DNA of 64,000 nt from Epiperipatus broadwayi (taxonomy: Eukaryota > Onychophora > Udeonychophora > Euonychophora > Peripatidae): positions 1 to 64,000 of the forward strand of contig JAQFVV010006355.1 in the NCBI GenBank assembly GCA_028023455.1, in the 5' to 3' direction. The notes beneath the pieces are model-generated. The model was not told where the DNA came from and searched no databases. It saw only the letters and a list, made by a program, of their open reading frames with translations. Below are positions 35,001-45,959 of this stretch, piece after piece. Each line of letters opens with the position of its first letter. Positions within the stretch are counted from its first letter, which is position 1. A program made the position numbers and the translations under genes.

Positions 35001-35640
35001 TTATTATCTACATCATCAATTTCTTCAATATGTCTATTCTTATCCCCTATAACCATTATTCTCTTCCCTTTTCTTTAAAAATTTGTATATCCTTAACTAG
35101 GCATTCATATATACTACTATTCCACTCCATTACAGTTTGACTATCTCCAGTAGCTATATATACTACAGCCACCATCCATTCTTGTCTACCCAACCTTATT
35201 TCAAACCACAAATGCTCTTGACATTTAACAATATTTAAATATTTCCTCGATATAACACCTATACCACCACCCCTTTTTTCTTTTTCTTTTCTGTTTACAC
35301 CCTGCCATACCACTTCTTCCAAAATAGGTTCTTCTTCTTCTCTTAGATGAGTTTCCACTACTGCTAATACCTCCAGCTCTTCATTTTCAATTGCTTTATT
35401 TAATTCCAGCCACTTTTCTGGTCTCCTACCACCTTGCATATTCAAAAACCCAATTTTAACTAATTTTTTTTTCCTAACTATTCTTTTATAAATTCTTCTG
35501 ATTTTTTCTTCTCCATTATATTTATAACAAACTTTCTTACCATTAATCTTACAAAACCATTCCCTCTCCACATCTGCACTTATATCTAAATCAACCATCT
35601 TTTGCTTATTTCTTATACCCCCTCCATTCATCACATCACA
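32075..35640 (-). mobile_element. CR1-like LINE, 5'-truncated, relatively young copy
   Basis: The minus strand holds an almost complete ORF2 and a 3' region ending in short pentamer-like repeats (CATCACATCACATCAC when read on the minus strand, near 32075-32095). ORF1, present in the 11480-19200 copy, is absent, so the copy is truncated near the ORF2 start, as target-primed reverse transcription often leaves. Homology to the plus-strand LINE is clear over the whole ORF2. It has far fewer disruptions than that copy and so is the more recent insertion. Confidence 0.8.
32310..35634 (-). pseudogene. LINE ORF2: AP endonuclease and reverse transcriptase, two frameshifts
   Basis: Three overlapping frames make one protein. 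Segment 1 (35634-35056, 192 codons) has GFLNMQGG and VVETHLREEEEP, the endonuclease N and E motifs. Segment 2 (35056-33329, 575 codons) begins MVIGDKNRHIEEID and continues with TIDYVLV and NSDHNFIVIEM (the SDH motif). It then enters the RT with HRKLNNYRPIAVTSVLYKVF, MQGGFRTDRRIGDSLF, MSFIDVEKAYDRVNRNRLW, LRQGCPMSPILFLLF and GLFFADDIFLC (active site). Segment 3 (33365-32310, 351 codons) has DRYRYLGIIL and the C-terminal zinc knuckle CRLCKESIENIRHLLIEC. The breaks lie near 35056 (A/G-rich run) and near 33350 (GAAGAAGAG run). The enzyme copies element RNA at a nicked target in the nucleus. All catalytic motifs remain. Confidence 0.9.
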
Positions 35641-35664
35641 TGTTCCTGGTTCCCCCTAGTTATA

Positions 35665-36700
35665 GTTTAACGAACGATATTTCCTCAAACTGATTCCAAT
35701 TGATAAGAGTTATCTTTTAAGTCTCTTTTTACACAAGAATTATGGCACCAATTGATAACAACTAAGAATGATAATAACTTTCTTTACAATGCTGTTAGAA
35801 GTAAATGGCAGCCAATAAAGTTTCTAGAGAATTCTATAAAAAAAAATTAATTTTCAAAAGGTATTTTGATTTAACTCAACTTTGCTGACAGAATGAGAAT
35901 GTCTGATTGTTGTGAGGATCCCTGGGAACCTAAATCCTAATTTTTTATGGGCCGGAACTGGAAGGAGGGCGCTGTGAGGATCGTTAACAAAAATTGGATA
36001 GCTCATTCATTTGTTAGCAAGAATAACATAATTCATGGCAGTTTGATTGCTTGTGCTATAAACTAGAGATTTTACCTAATTCAAGGAATACTTTGTCCAA
36101 TGGTGATTAGTTTTTGACTGGATTTAAATATCATTTTCAAGTGTTTTCTCTAACTTTCTTCCATATATCTTCTATCAGATCTTTTAAATTGTCTTTCAAA
36201 ATGTCATTCTATTTAAAATGCTCAACACCAAAATTAACATTAAATTTAATAAGTAAGTTTCTAGAAAAGTCTATTGAAAAATTTGATTGTGAAGGAAAAT
36301 TTAGATTTAACTCAACTATGCTGATTAAAGGATAGTGTCTGGTTATGGAGAGGGTCCGTGGGGGCCTAAATCCTAGTCCCTATGCCAGTTGGGGCTGAGA
36401 GAAGGGCGCTGTGGGGATCATTACCTGAATTGGATATCTTGTTCAATTTATTAGCAATAATAATGTTATACATTGCAGTTCAGTGATTGTGTTGTAAACT
36501 ATAGATTTTATTTAATAAATTAATATATTATTTGCTCAACAGTGAATGTTAAAGAACCATATTTGAACATTTGATTTCAAGTACTACTTTGATTTTCATA
36601 CATACATTCTACATCAAATCTCTTACAGAGTCTCTCCCACAGAGATCTCTCACAACTCATTTTAATAGCAGTGCAGAGCTTCGCAAATCATCACTAATTT
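35665..36700. repeat. Tandem repeat, period ~436 bp, about 2.3 units
   Basis: GATTTAACTCAACT occurs at 35868 and 36304. Each is followed at matching distances by 'cctaaatcct', 'gggcgctgtg' with 'ggatc.tta', then 'aattggata' and 'ataaacta.agattt'. A partial third unit at 35665-35860 matches 36540-36700 and 36105-36290. The unit is GC-richer in its middle (about 35915-35985 and 36345-36420). It starts about 25 bp beyond the 5' end of the antisense LINE. No ORF or known repeat class was recognised. Confidence 0.75.
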
Positions 36701-36902
36701 TTTGCATTTGACTATTAATAATAGTTAAGCTCCTCATGCATTAGGGTTTTGGGTTTCCATAAGTTATCAATGTACTGAACATGATGGATGAAGTTAAATA
36801 TGCTATTTTAATTTATACATTACTCTATGTAGATCAGCAATTACCTTGGAAAACTAATATTATGTCATTACGATGTCAATTAATCTTCAAAAAATAATAA
36901 TT

Positions 36903-37021
36903 GGTCTTGCATTGGTGGTCGAGAGGTCAGCGCAACTGCCTTGCACTTGCAGGCAGTTGCCCGGGTTGCATGTTCACATCCCAGCCAATGCTATGACACT
37001 TAAAAAATAATAATAATAATA
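36903..37021 (+). mobile_element. tRNA-derived SINE, copy 2
   Basis: The head contains a perfect A-box, TGGTCGAGAGG (36915-36925). About 40 bases later, GGTTGCATGTTCACATCCC (36964-36982) holds a B-box with one mismatch. The body then runs CAGCCAATGCTATGACACTT into an AATAATAATAAT tail. The same junction, CTATGACA, follows the tRNA-like part of the minus-strand copy at 20779-20890. The tRNA-like part is too diverged to be a working tRNA. Confidence 0.75.
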
Positions 37022-37837
37022 ACTGTCATTTAATCTCTACATTCTGCAAGATCATAAAAAAAATTAAGATAAGAGACTAAATAGTAGTCCCTATGGGAAT
37101 AATTAAAGACACTTGGGCAATTTATCAGTTGCCTAAAACCTGAATATTCTACTCCTAAAAAATCAAAGAACTCTCAATCACGAACAAACCCTCACAGCCA
37201 CAAGCTCAACCAGGTATCAATGGAGGTTTAAACACAAGATAAACCATAGATAGCAGTGCTTAATAATCATGAAAATACATTGTATTTGTCTTGTATATCT
37301 AATTGACTAATAAATTCTAATTTAAAAAAAAAAAACGTTCAATTTGTATAATTTTTAGTTTTTATAATCAAATTTAAATCTGTATTGACAAGTTTTATTA
37401 TATATATATATAAATTTGAATATGAAATATATTTTGGAAAGAATACACATCAAACTTAATTTACTACACACACACACATATATATATATATGTATAGTAT
37501 TGACTATTAACTATACTTAACAGTTTTTATTACACAAGCCCTGAGGCATATTTATATAATATAGACCAGGTAGGCCAGTATATGTAGTCGTAAGTTCCCT
37601 TTACACCTTCAGCAGAGATAAACTGGGTATAAGCCAACTAGTCTTTCTACCATGGTATCTATCTGCTTTATTGATCTGATGGTTTATGCTTCTTTTAATA
37701 GTGTCACATTTTCCAGAGTAATTTTAATCATGAGAATGTTTCAATTGATGTATTTTTAAAACGATTATTTAAGATCTTTTATAATCATAAATATATTCTC
37801 TTAATCTTCTCTTTCACTTTCTTTGCATATCTTCATA

Positions 37838-38064
37838 TAATTATATATATATATCTTATAACACTTTTTTCATATACACTTCAATGCAAACAAATTTTTT
37901 TAAACTTCTTTATTTTCCTTACAGTTTTGACTGTCCAGCAGTCTTCATCAGAGCTGTAATCTTCTTCTCTGCTTTAATTAAAATGATGGTTATTTAAAAA
38001 AAATTTTTTTTTGCATTGAAGTGTATATGAAAGAAGTGTTATAAGAAATATATATAATCATAAA
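37838..38064. repeat. Inverted repeat with ~70-bp arms enclosing a hammerhead-like motif
   Basis: The left arm (about 37838-37910, containing CTTATAACAC and ATATACACTTCAATGCAAA) is repeated in reverse at about 37993-38064. The loop of about 80 bp carries the motif annotated at 37919-37959. Terminal palindromes of this kind occur in foldback elements and at Penelope-like ends; no protein is left to decide. Confidence 0.7.
37919..37959 (-). ncRNA. Hammerhead-like motif, one core base altered
   Basis: On the minus strand CTGATGA (37945-37951) is followed by a perfect 5-bp stem, GACTG with CAGTC (37939-37943 and 37929-37933), around a CTGGA loop. Next comes AAAA (37925-37928), where a functional hammerhead has GAAA. 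TTACAG and CTGTAA outside the core can pair with each other, which is not the standard hammerhead arrangement. A cleavage triplet is not obvious. It may be a decayed ribozyme. Confidence 0.35.
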
Positions 38065-38240
38065 TATACTAAAACTGTAGAGAGAAAAGGTTTCATAAAG
38101 TTTGTTTTTATTTTTAAACAGTATGTGCTTAGCTAACTTTCAACTATGACTTGTAATAATCAAAAGTAGACTAAGCACATGCTGTTAAAAATGGACTTTA
38201 TGAAAGCTTTTCTCCATACTGTCTACATATATTTATGATT
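38056..38240. repeat. Second inverted repeat, adjacent
   Basis: The left arm (about 38056-38137, from 'aatcataaatata' through 'aaggtttcataaag' to 'gtgcttagc') is mirrored at about 38171-38240. The loop is about 33 bp. It overlaps the right end of the previous palindrome. Confidence 0.7.
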
Positions 38241-38329
38241 ATATTAGACCGAGTTAAAACTTATACTCTTATAATTAAGATCTTTTAGTAATATAATTTA
38301 CAAAACCACACTAAATCATATTTTATGTT

Positions 38330-38800
38330 TATGTTCTCTTAATGACCATTTGAGTGTGTGCCAAAACATCTGTTGTGTCATCAGCCATGACAGCTACAAA
38401 AGATGCTCTAATTTTTGTCTTCATCTATTCATGGCATATGGCAGTCTGGTATCTCATTCTGAATGGTTTTAGAAGCATCTTTGAAGATTGTATTAGTTTT
38501 TAAGTGATTCTTTAAAACTGGATCTAATTTAGATGCAAAATTTATTAATTGTCTTAAACATTCCTGGATTTACTAAACCATCTTTTTCATCAATGTCCAT
38601 GTAAGGAAGTTTCAAGGTTTCCATAAAAAAAAATACAGAATTATTTTGTATAAAATTTCATGGGTGAAAGTCTGTATGTGCTTCACTAAGTTTCTCCTTA
38701 ATATTTACTTTTCTAAAAGTGACAGCGAAATCACATTTTCAAAGTGCTTTTTTGAATTTCTCATGTTTTTCAATTTTTTTCTTTCATTTTGTTTATATTT
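38330..38800 (-). pseudogene. hAT-family transposase fragment
   Basis: Minus-strand translation across frames gives CDFAVTFRKVNIKEKLSEAH (about 38740-38680), then LPYMDIDEKDGLVNPGMFK (about 38615-38560). A decayed LDPVLKNHLK follows, then FVAVMADDTTDVLAHTQMVI (about 38415-38350). The last block matches the F.v.aDETTD...qe.l.. catalytic-region motif of ZMYM/hAT-type transposases, the same region seen in the pseudogene at 22315-26690 (SHTVQMTVIIRY). The zinc-finger N-terminus and the dimerisation domain are not seen. It is a fragment. Confidence 0.55.
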
Positions 38801-38809
38801 CTAAAACCA

Positions 38810-40650
38810 CTTTTGTCCATGTTACATCATCTCCAAACAGTGAGCATGGAAAGTAAAACAATGCATTTTTACTTCAGAATTAAATCTATAAATATACTTC
38901 TTGTTGTTGCTTATTCCTGGCTGAGATATTTAAATATCAGGTGTTAAATGGATTCTTTTCGTAACTGTAACTTTTTCATAGTGAAACAACTGTGAAAACT
39001 TAACCTGTTGAAGTTCACTTACAATCACAGAACTTATTTCTTGGAGATGCAAGGAAGCTATAGTTGAATTATTTAAATTTTCTGTAAAAATAAAAAAGCC
39101 AAAAAAATCCTATTGTGGAAATGTGATAACCATCTAATTCTACTTTATCACATTCAAGAATATAGTAGATGATTTTTAAGCACAACATATGCTGAGACAA
39201 AAAGAAACACTACCCTATACTTGCACAACAGGATTTGAATTGCATGAGCATCAGTGTTCTCTCTCCCTAGCATACATATTCTTATCTCAGACATGTGCAC
39301 ATATGCAAAACAGCCAAACACCACATCACTGGAACTGTGAAGCACAAGTTCCACACAAGAATTTTTGTTATTTGTTCATGAACTAGAGGGTGGCTATTGA
39401 CATAAGCTTAAAAATTTTATAAAGAATTAAAAAAACTCATTATATTGAATGTAATAAGGGGTGCTGCAGTTCTGGAGAGCCTAGACACAAACTGTGCCTT
39501 CTGAAGACACTAAGTGATAAATGATACAAATAATCAGAGTATGGTTTTATCTTGTTTAATTTGAACTAAAATAATGTGTGTTACACAAACAAAATTAAAT
39601 AAAAATAAAATGTATACTTTTTTCACAAAAAATACTACAATTGACAAATAGCTAAAATTTTTAGAAATTAAACAAACAAGCAAAAAGAACAAAAATATAA
39701 ATTTACTTATGCAAAAATGTCATTAATCAACATTTTTTTTATTTCAAATTAATTAAATTGGGAAGAATTAACTTTATTTTTAATAAGGAAAGAAATTTGA
39801 AGATGGTCTATAATAAGTTATTTTTAGGGAAGATAGAATGTTGATTAATGACACTTTTGCATGGTAAAATATATTTTAGAAAAGAAATCGTTTTTTCCAA
39901 ATCATATTATTACTGTAGCTGCTTCTGTGTGTTGTTCCTGAGTAGATTAGATAATAGTGAATGGAAAAACTGAGAAATATAGACAAAGAGCCTGTTACTT
40001 ATGTTTTATAAACTATAAATTAAAATATATAATTAGAATTGGAATGTGTGAATTGAAATGTATAAATTGAAATATGTTAATTGAAACTGAGAACCAGTAA
40101 AAAAGAAAATAAATTTATTTGCATAAATATAATTAATATAAAATAGAAACATTAAATAACAACAAACAAATACATTAATAAATAACTCAATATACTTAAT
40201 GTTCTTTTACTTAAATAATTGTTTTATCAAGGAAGGATATCAGAGAAATTGACCAATTTATCTACCATTTTGAAAGTATTCTATTTACTAACAATTTTTA
40301 TATTTATTTAGGTAGTTATAATGTAAAAGAAAAAAATAACTCTGGGCTTGGTGTTCTAGAAGTATAAAGTTCCCCATATTAGTGGTGAACACTATAGGAT
40401 AGTAAAGTAATACTTTTTTTGTTTTTATAGTATGACCAATTCAGATTATCCTGAAATCTTTACTTCTAACTAATGCTAACTAAATACCCATTTACTAATC
40501 ACTTATGAGATGACTGTCTTAAATATTATTAAATCTGTTTGTGTTTTGATTTTTTTTAAAAACTTATCAGACTCAAATCCAAGTTTATGAATTTGACAGA
40601 TGGATATGCTATTACTAAGTCAGGGTTTTTTTTAAACATCTAATATTATT
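38810..40650. other. AT-rich intergenic stretch
   Basis: I see no convincing gene. Two overlapping ORFs on opposite strands at 39154-39386 lie in a slightly less AT-rich patch, but neither shows a domain or initiation context. Confidence 0.4.
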
Positions 40651-40740
40651 TTTTATATCATGAAAAATTTTTTTTTTACTATTTTTCATACAAAATGTTA
40701 TGTAGATACTTTTTTTTATCTAATTTATTCTCATTACAAC

Positions 40741-40854
40741 AGAAGCAAAGAAGTATATTTTATCTTTAGAACATATTTTTTGCCACTTAAGATTTGGAGA
40801 AGCAAAGAAGTATATTTTATCTTTAGAACATATTTTTTGCCACTTAAGATTTGG
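40741..40854. repeat. Near-perfect 57-bp tandem duplication
   Basis: The unit starting AGAAGCAAAGAAGTATATTT at 40741 is repeated at 40798 with no visible difference. The period, 57, is a multiple of three, so the surrounding small ORF (40660-40902) stays open with a 19-residue block twice. The ORF itself is unrecognised. The duplication must be recent. Confidence 0.9.
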
Positions 40855-40904
40855 AAAACCAGACTCATGGCTGACAAACTATCTAAACATGATAGTTATT
40901 AAGA

Positions 40905-43900
40905 TTATTTTATAAGAAACTTAAAGCATTGTCTAGTGTTGTTAAAAGTACTAAAGAATAGATTTATTTGGCTTATTTTATGAAATTATAAGTAAAATTA
41001 AAAAAAATGGTGTGTAAAGATTTTAATGTTGGGTTCAAGTCTCCTTTGTATTTGAATAGATTGATTGTTACTGATCTAATTGGCTATTTACATTTCTGTT
41101 GTTCTTGTTTATTAATTTTTTAAACACTGCTTTGATGACTAATCAATCATTTGAAGGTTTCTTTCTGAAAAATGGTGGTTTATCATTATAGTGATAATTT
41201 ATAAATTGAATTTATCATCTAAAACTTGTTACTATTAGTTTTCATTGACAGGTGTTTTTTTTTATGAATTTTTAATAATACTTTTGTTTTCCAATTTTTT
41301 TTTTTTTTAAAAAAAGCAATTTTCAAGATTTTATTGGATTTCTTATTGTATCACAGCTTACAAAATTGATTGTTTTAGAATTTTGAAGTTCTATTTTTGA
41401 TATGTAATGAACAGATTTCTTATTGGACATTCTATATTTAAAAATTTGTATACATTTCTTCTTTCTTATTGACTTTTTAATTAAAAGTAAGATTGGGGGG
41501 GAGGTGAGAGGCATCTGCAGTATTCTCTAATTCAAACAACCTGTTTGATTTGTAATGGACAAATTTGATTTGGAATATGATTTTGTCTTTAAAAATGTTT
41601 TTTAAAGTTCCTTTTTCATATTGGTTTTTTAAAATCAGAGGGGGGTATAAACTGCCTCTTTTATTTTTAAAAAATTGTCTTCTTTCTTATGGGATTTTTA
41701 AAAGTGAGGAGAGAGAGAGAAAAAAGGAGTGATAGTGATGGTAAGAGGGGGTAGTTTGTGGACTTTAATATAGCTTCTTTAAATACAAATCCAATCAAAC
41801 ACTTCCAGTAAAAATAAACTGATTAGCAATGAAAAAAATCTTAATATAAAAATTTCTGTTTTATTGATTTAGATTTTTTTTGTTATAGTTTTTAATCAAA
41901 AACTACAACTATTTAGGTGAAGAAATCAGAACTACTGCATTCAGAAACATTTTAAATCAACAACTAAGTTTATTTTGAAGCTAATTTCTAACAAATTTAA
42001 AAAAAAATTCTTGTAATACATTGGCAGTAGAAAAATCTTTGTTTTCTTTTTTTTTTTTTGAACTTTGACTTTTTTGAATCCACATAAAATTTTAAAAAAA
42101 TAAAATTTGGCTAAAAATGATCTGTCAATAAAAAGTAAGAGATTTTAGATTACACAATGAATTTATAAAATTAGTCATATTAGAATTTTTCTTTCCCCAT
42201 ACTTTTTACCAAGAAATAAAATAAAAGAACAACAACTCCAAATAAGAAAATGATTTTTTGTTTTCTTTCCCTCCCAAATGATTTCTCTCTCATTCTTTTA
42301 TCCTCCTTCTTTAAACTGAATAAGAAATTGAAAAGAAAAATTATTGACAAAAAAACAAAAGATCTATTGCCAATGAAAACAAAGAGATTTTAGATTAAGC
42401 AATAAATTTATAAAAAAAATAGTCATATTACCACTTGGATGAATGGACATTTTTGCTACAATTTTTCAATTAATTGTGTCAGTGTTTAAAACAATGTTTA
42501 AAGACTTAATTTTAGAAGAAATTTCACATGTAGCTAGTCAATTAGATTGCTACTGATTGATTAATAATTCTAAGGATAGTGTGGATCAGACTGATAGAAA
42601 TCATGTTGTTTACTTTTTTGTGTTCCAGTGACTGGGTTATGAGGTAGTTTACTATGGGGAAATAATGACTAGTTTATCAATACAGTTAAGGCATAATTCT
42701 AAATCAAATTCTGTTTTTTTTAATCATGACAAAAATGTTCATGAATTTTATCCTCAGAAAAGTTATGTAGTATGTACTGAGACAAATAAATAAGAAGAGG
42801 AAAGTTAAGGTGAATGATAAAAACGTTTTTAATCAGAGATGTACTAGCATTCCTCTGAGGAAACTCTGAAATTTAAATCATTGACTTTTAGATAGTTTGC
42901 TAGCCATGAGTCTGGTATACAGCACAGAAAGTGCACTCAGCTACTAATATTTGTTTTAAGATTGTTTCTCTGTTTAACACACACACACACATATATATAT
43001 ATATGTTTATTATTTACAATTTAAAAACAAAGTTTATTTATTATATATATATTCAAATTTTTTGTTTATATCTGTACATCTTTACTTAATTCTATCCTAT
43101 CACAAAAATTCATCGGCACATCCATACATCCATGTGTTAATTACTTTTTAAAATTTAAATAAACCAGTCTTCAATAACAAGCTCTATAAACTTTAATGTC
43201 TCACTATAATAATTAAACAATCAGTAAAGACAATTTGTTTCATGGTTTACAACACCATTAATTCAATTACCAGTAATCCTACTGATAGCAACCCATTATC
43301 ATTTACAGAGTTTCTATAAATAAATTAAATTCTAGGCCAATTACATTTCAAAGCATAAATGATGCAAACTTTTTAAATATTAAGCACTTAAATGTTAACG
43401 CGAATTCACCCAAAATTATATACAGTATCCATTAAACATTTAAGTATAAGATTTACACCATTAATGCAATTAGGATTTTAAAATATATATAACTGAAAAT
43501 TCTTAAACAACAAACAATAAATTATTTAGGATTGAATCCAAACCTTTTGTTTTAGAAAAACATTATTATCAACTGTTATGCTTTATCAATATCATTGTTC
43601 ATAATTTTAAATAGTAAAATTTATTTATGTAAGATAGATGTCATTTTTTTCACATGAAAATGTGAAAGATGTGTACAGTACATGCACAATTTTTATTATG
43701 AAACAAATACACAAAATACATTTTTGTATAAGAAATAACATTAATTGAAATATTTTTTGTAAATCCGTGAGATCATTTAATAATTATTAGTTATTTGATA
43801 TTTAAATGTCAAAGTGTTAAAATTTGATCCAGAAAATTAGTTCTCAGACTCTATCCATTCCTTCTATCAATACATTAAACCCAGTAGTGTAAAGCCTATG

Positions 43901-44925
43901 ATTATTGTATTTTGTCTGTTTGTCTGAGAAATCTCTTAACTCAATTTTTACCTGTCTCCCAATTTTGATCTGGCTAAAACTTTGCATACATATGGATTCT
44001 CAATGACAATACATTTTTTTTATTACAGTTTGAAAAAAAAAAAAAATGAAAAATTAAAATTTTTAATTTTATATGGGATTCAAAACTCTTTACATTACTG
44101 CAATCTAATAATATTAAATTGTATCTAAACTTTTTTATAAAACTCAATTTAGTTTTTTTTTTTTTTTTAACAAAAACATTTATTTTTATAAATGCATTAA
44201 AAAATAAAAAATAAATTTCGTTCAGCTTTCACAGCATTCTTGACACTATGCAATCAAAATAAAAATGTGTAGAACTCATGCTAAAAATATTCTTAAATTA
44301 TTTCTGAACAGAAGCACTGCACATTTTTATTTTGGTTGCATAATATCAATAATACTATAAAAGGTGAAGAAAAATTATTTTTAAATTTTTTTAGTAATTT
44401 TTTTAAGTGCCTTTATGTGAATGGTGAAAATAGGCATAATTAATTATTGCTTTTATCTATTATAATTAATTAAACAAATATATAAATATATAGGTAAAAT
44501 AGATGAAATGATCTTTAAGTAGTCATAATAGTGCAATGCTTATTCGACAGATCCCACAAAAGAACCATAAAGGTGTTGCTCCCAAGGTTTACCAACATTT
44601 GGAGATAAAGCTACAAGCAGTTTTTAATTCTTGTTTTACATTCTAGACTAGAATATTTAAATATCATGCACTGAACAATAATGGATGATTATCTAGGCTG
44701 GGCAGCCATGAGTCTGCTATCTTAGACAAAAAAATTCTAATCATAATTGAAAACATTTTTTTTTTTCAAGTTTTACCAGGCTAGAATTTAAATCCAGGTA
44801 AAAAATATATCATAAATTATAAATTTATACATAAACATATATATATGTTTGATATGTTTTATGTCAAAAATTTAGATTTTTGTATCTATTTTTGATACAA
44901 AAATAGTAATTTTAAGTAGTGGATT
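40905..44925. other. AT-rich intergenic stretch with one weak direct repeat
   Basis: I see no gene. A direct repeat with a period of about 240 bp is visible: 'gagattttagatta.acaat' near 42140 and 42385, each followed by 'aatttataaa' and 'agtcatatta'. A CA then AT microsatellite lies at about 42977-43006. Long homopolymers of A and T are common. Confidence 0.5.
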
Positions 44926-44931
44926 TTAATA

Positions 44932-44937
44932 TTTATT
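44932..44937 (-). terminator. Probable polyadenylation signal AATAAA
   Basis: Minus-strand AATAAA lies about 73 nt past the stop codon of the ORF at 45010-45954, a plausible 3' UTR length. Chance matches are common in AT-rich DNA. Confidence 0.4.
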
Positions 44938-45009
44938 TAAAAATAACAATAAAAAGTAAAACCACAGAAGATATAAAGCAATTTAAAAAATTAACCAAGC
45001 TGACATTAT

Positions 45010-45954
45010 TTAAAAATACCATTTTTCATCATAAACTTTCACCTTAGAAATATGGTTGATGTGCGGTATCTGAATATTTGGTTCTACCATAAATTGACTA
45101 TTCCGCCGATTAAATTTTTTTTTAGAACCTTTAAAACAATGAAATACTCGATGAAACATTTCTCCCACAGAGGATCGTTCTTTTTCTAGATCTTCTTTTA
45201 TAGTACTAAGACTAGAAAAATGTTTGAGTTTCTGTCGTAATTTCTGATGCCTTCTAGGAGAAAATAGACATATATGATTCATTTTTTTGTCAAATAAAAC
45301 ATTACTTTCACCAGAAGTACGTTTTGATTTAGAGTTTAATATTTTGGATTTACAACTGAGGTCGCTTTGAGCATTGTCGAACAAAGTTGATGATAAATTA
45401 GTTTTAACTTTATTCTGATGCATTCGTCTATTTTTTTGCGTCTGAAAAAATCGACACATCTTGGATTCGGTAGCTTCTACGACCTCTCTTTTTAAATCCT
45501 TGGCTTTTAACGCTGAATAAACATTTTCACATTTATTTTGCAAGTAATGGCACCACATAATCCAGTTTTCATCTTTGTGATTAGTCATTTTAAAAAAGAA
45601 AGTCATTCCACTTATATCTACACGAAAACTTTTAATCTTTCTTGGGCTTAAAACAATTTGAATTAATTTCAAAGGTAAAGAAAAAAGATACCTGATATTA
45701 ACGTCATTCATATCATTTTCACCTTTCCAATTATAGTATAAATTGAGATGCTTTTGACTTAAACCTAAAACACATTTTTTAATTGTTTTTCCGTGGATAT
45801 CTGTCATATTAAATAAACAGCAATTACTATTATTATCCCAAGAAACTTTTTTGTAAGTCAATATTTTTTCAATTTGTTGATTAAAATTTAGATCCGGGCT
45901 TGAAGAATGGTATTTGTCATTTAAGCTTTTAATGCTAGTAGGCAGCCATTCCAT
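45010..45954 (-). CDS. Hypothetical protein, 314 residues, PH-like middle region; best host-gene candidate
   Basis: This is the only long intact ORF unrelated to transposons. An in-frame TAA lies 12 bases before the ATG, so the start is well defined unless a splice acceptor (TTTGTTTTTAAG just upstream) precedes it. Residues about 40-145 look like a PH-type fold: alternating strands (KKCVLGLSQKHLNLYY, LFSLPLKLIQIVLSPRKIKS, MTFFFKMTNHKDENW) ending in a Trp-containing helix, NWIMWCHYLQNK. The hydrophobic pattern LPLK(L/F)(I/V) and the following strands recall the GARIN/FAM71 domain, but I recall that pattern only from memory. Residues 145-290 are basic and Ser-rich, probably disordered (KSKRTSGES, RRHQKLRQKLK, SKKKFNRRNS). 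No signal peptide or membrane segment is visible. It could also be one exon of a larger gene. Confidence 0.65.
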   Translation of the reverse strand: MEWLPTSIKSLNDKYHSSSPDLNFNQQIEKILTYKKVSWDNNSNCCLFNMTDIHGKTIKKCVLGLSQKHLNLYYNWKGENDMNDVNIRYLFSLPLKLIQIVLSPRKIKSFRVDISGMTFFFKMTNHKDENWIMWCHYLQNKCENVYSALKAKDLKREVVEATESKMCRFFQTQKNRRMHQNKVKTNLSSTLFDNAQSDLSCKSKILNSKSKRTSGESNVLFDKKMNHICLFSPRRHQKLRQKLKHFSSLSTIKEDLEKERSSVGEMFHRVFHCFKGSKKKFNRRNSQFMVEPNIQIPHINHISKVKVYDEKWYF

Positions 45955-45959
45955 AATTC

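Noticed and set aside
40660-40902. 80-codon ORF containing a 19-residue repeat
   Set aside because: Composition is that of AT-rich DNA; the repeat simply reflects a 57-bp tandem duplication.
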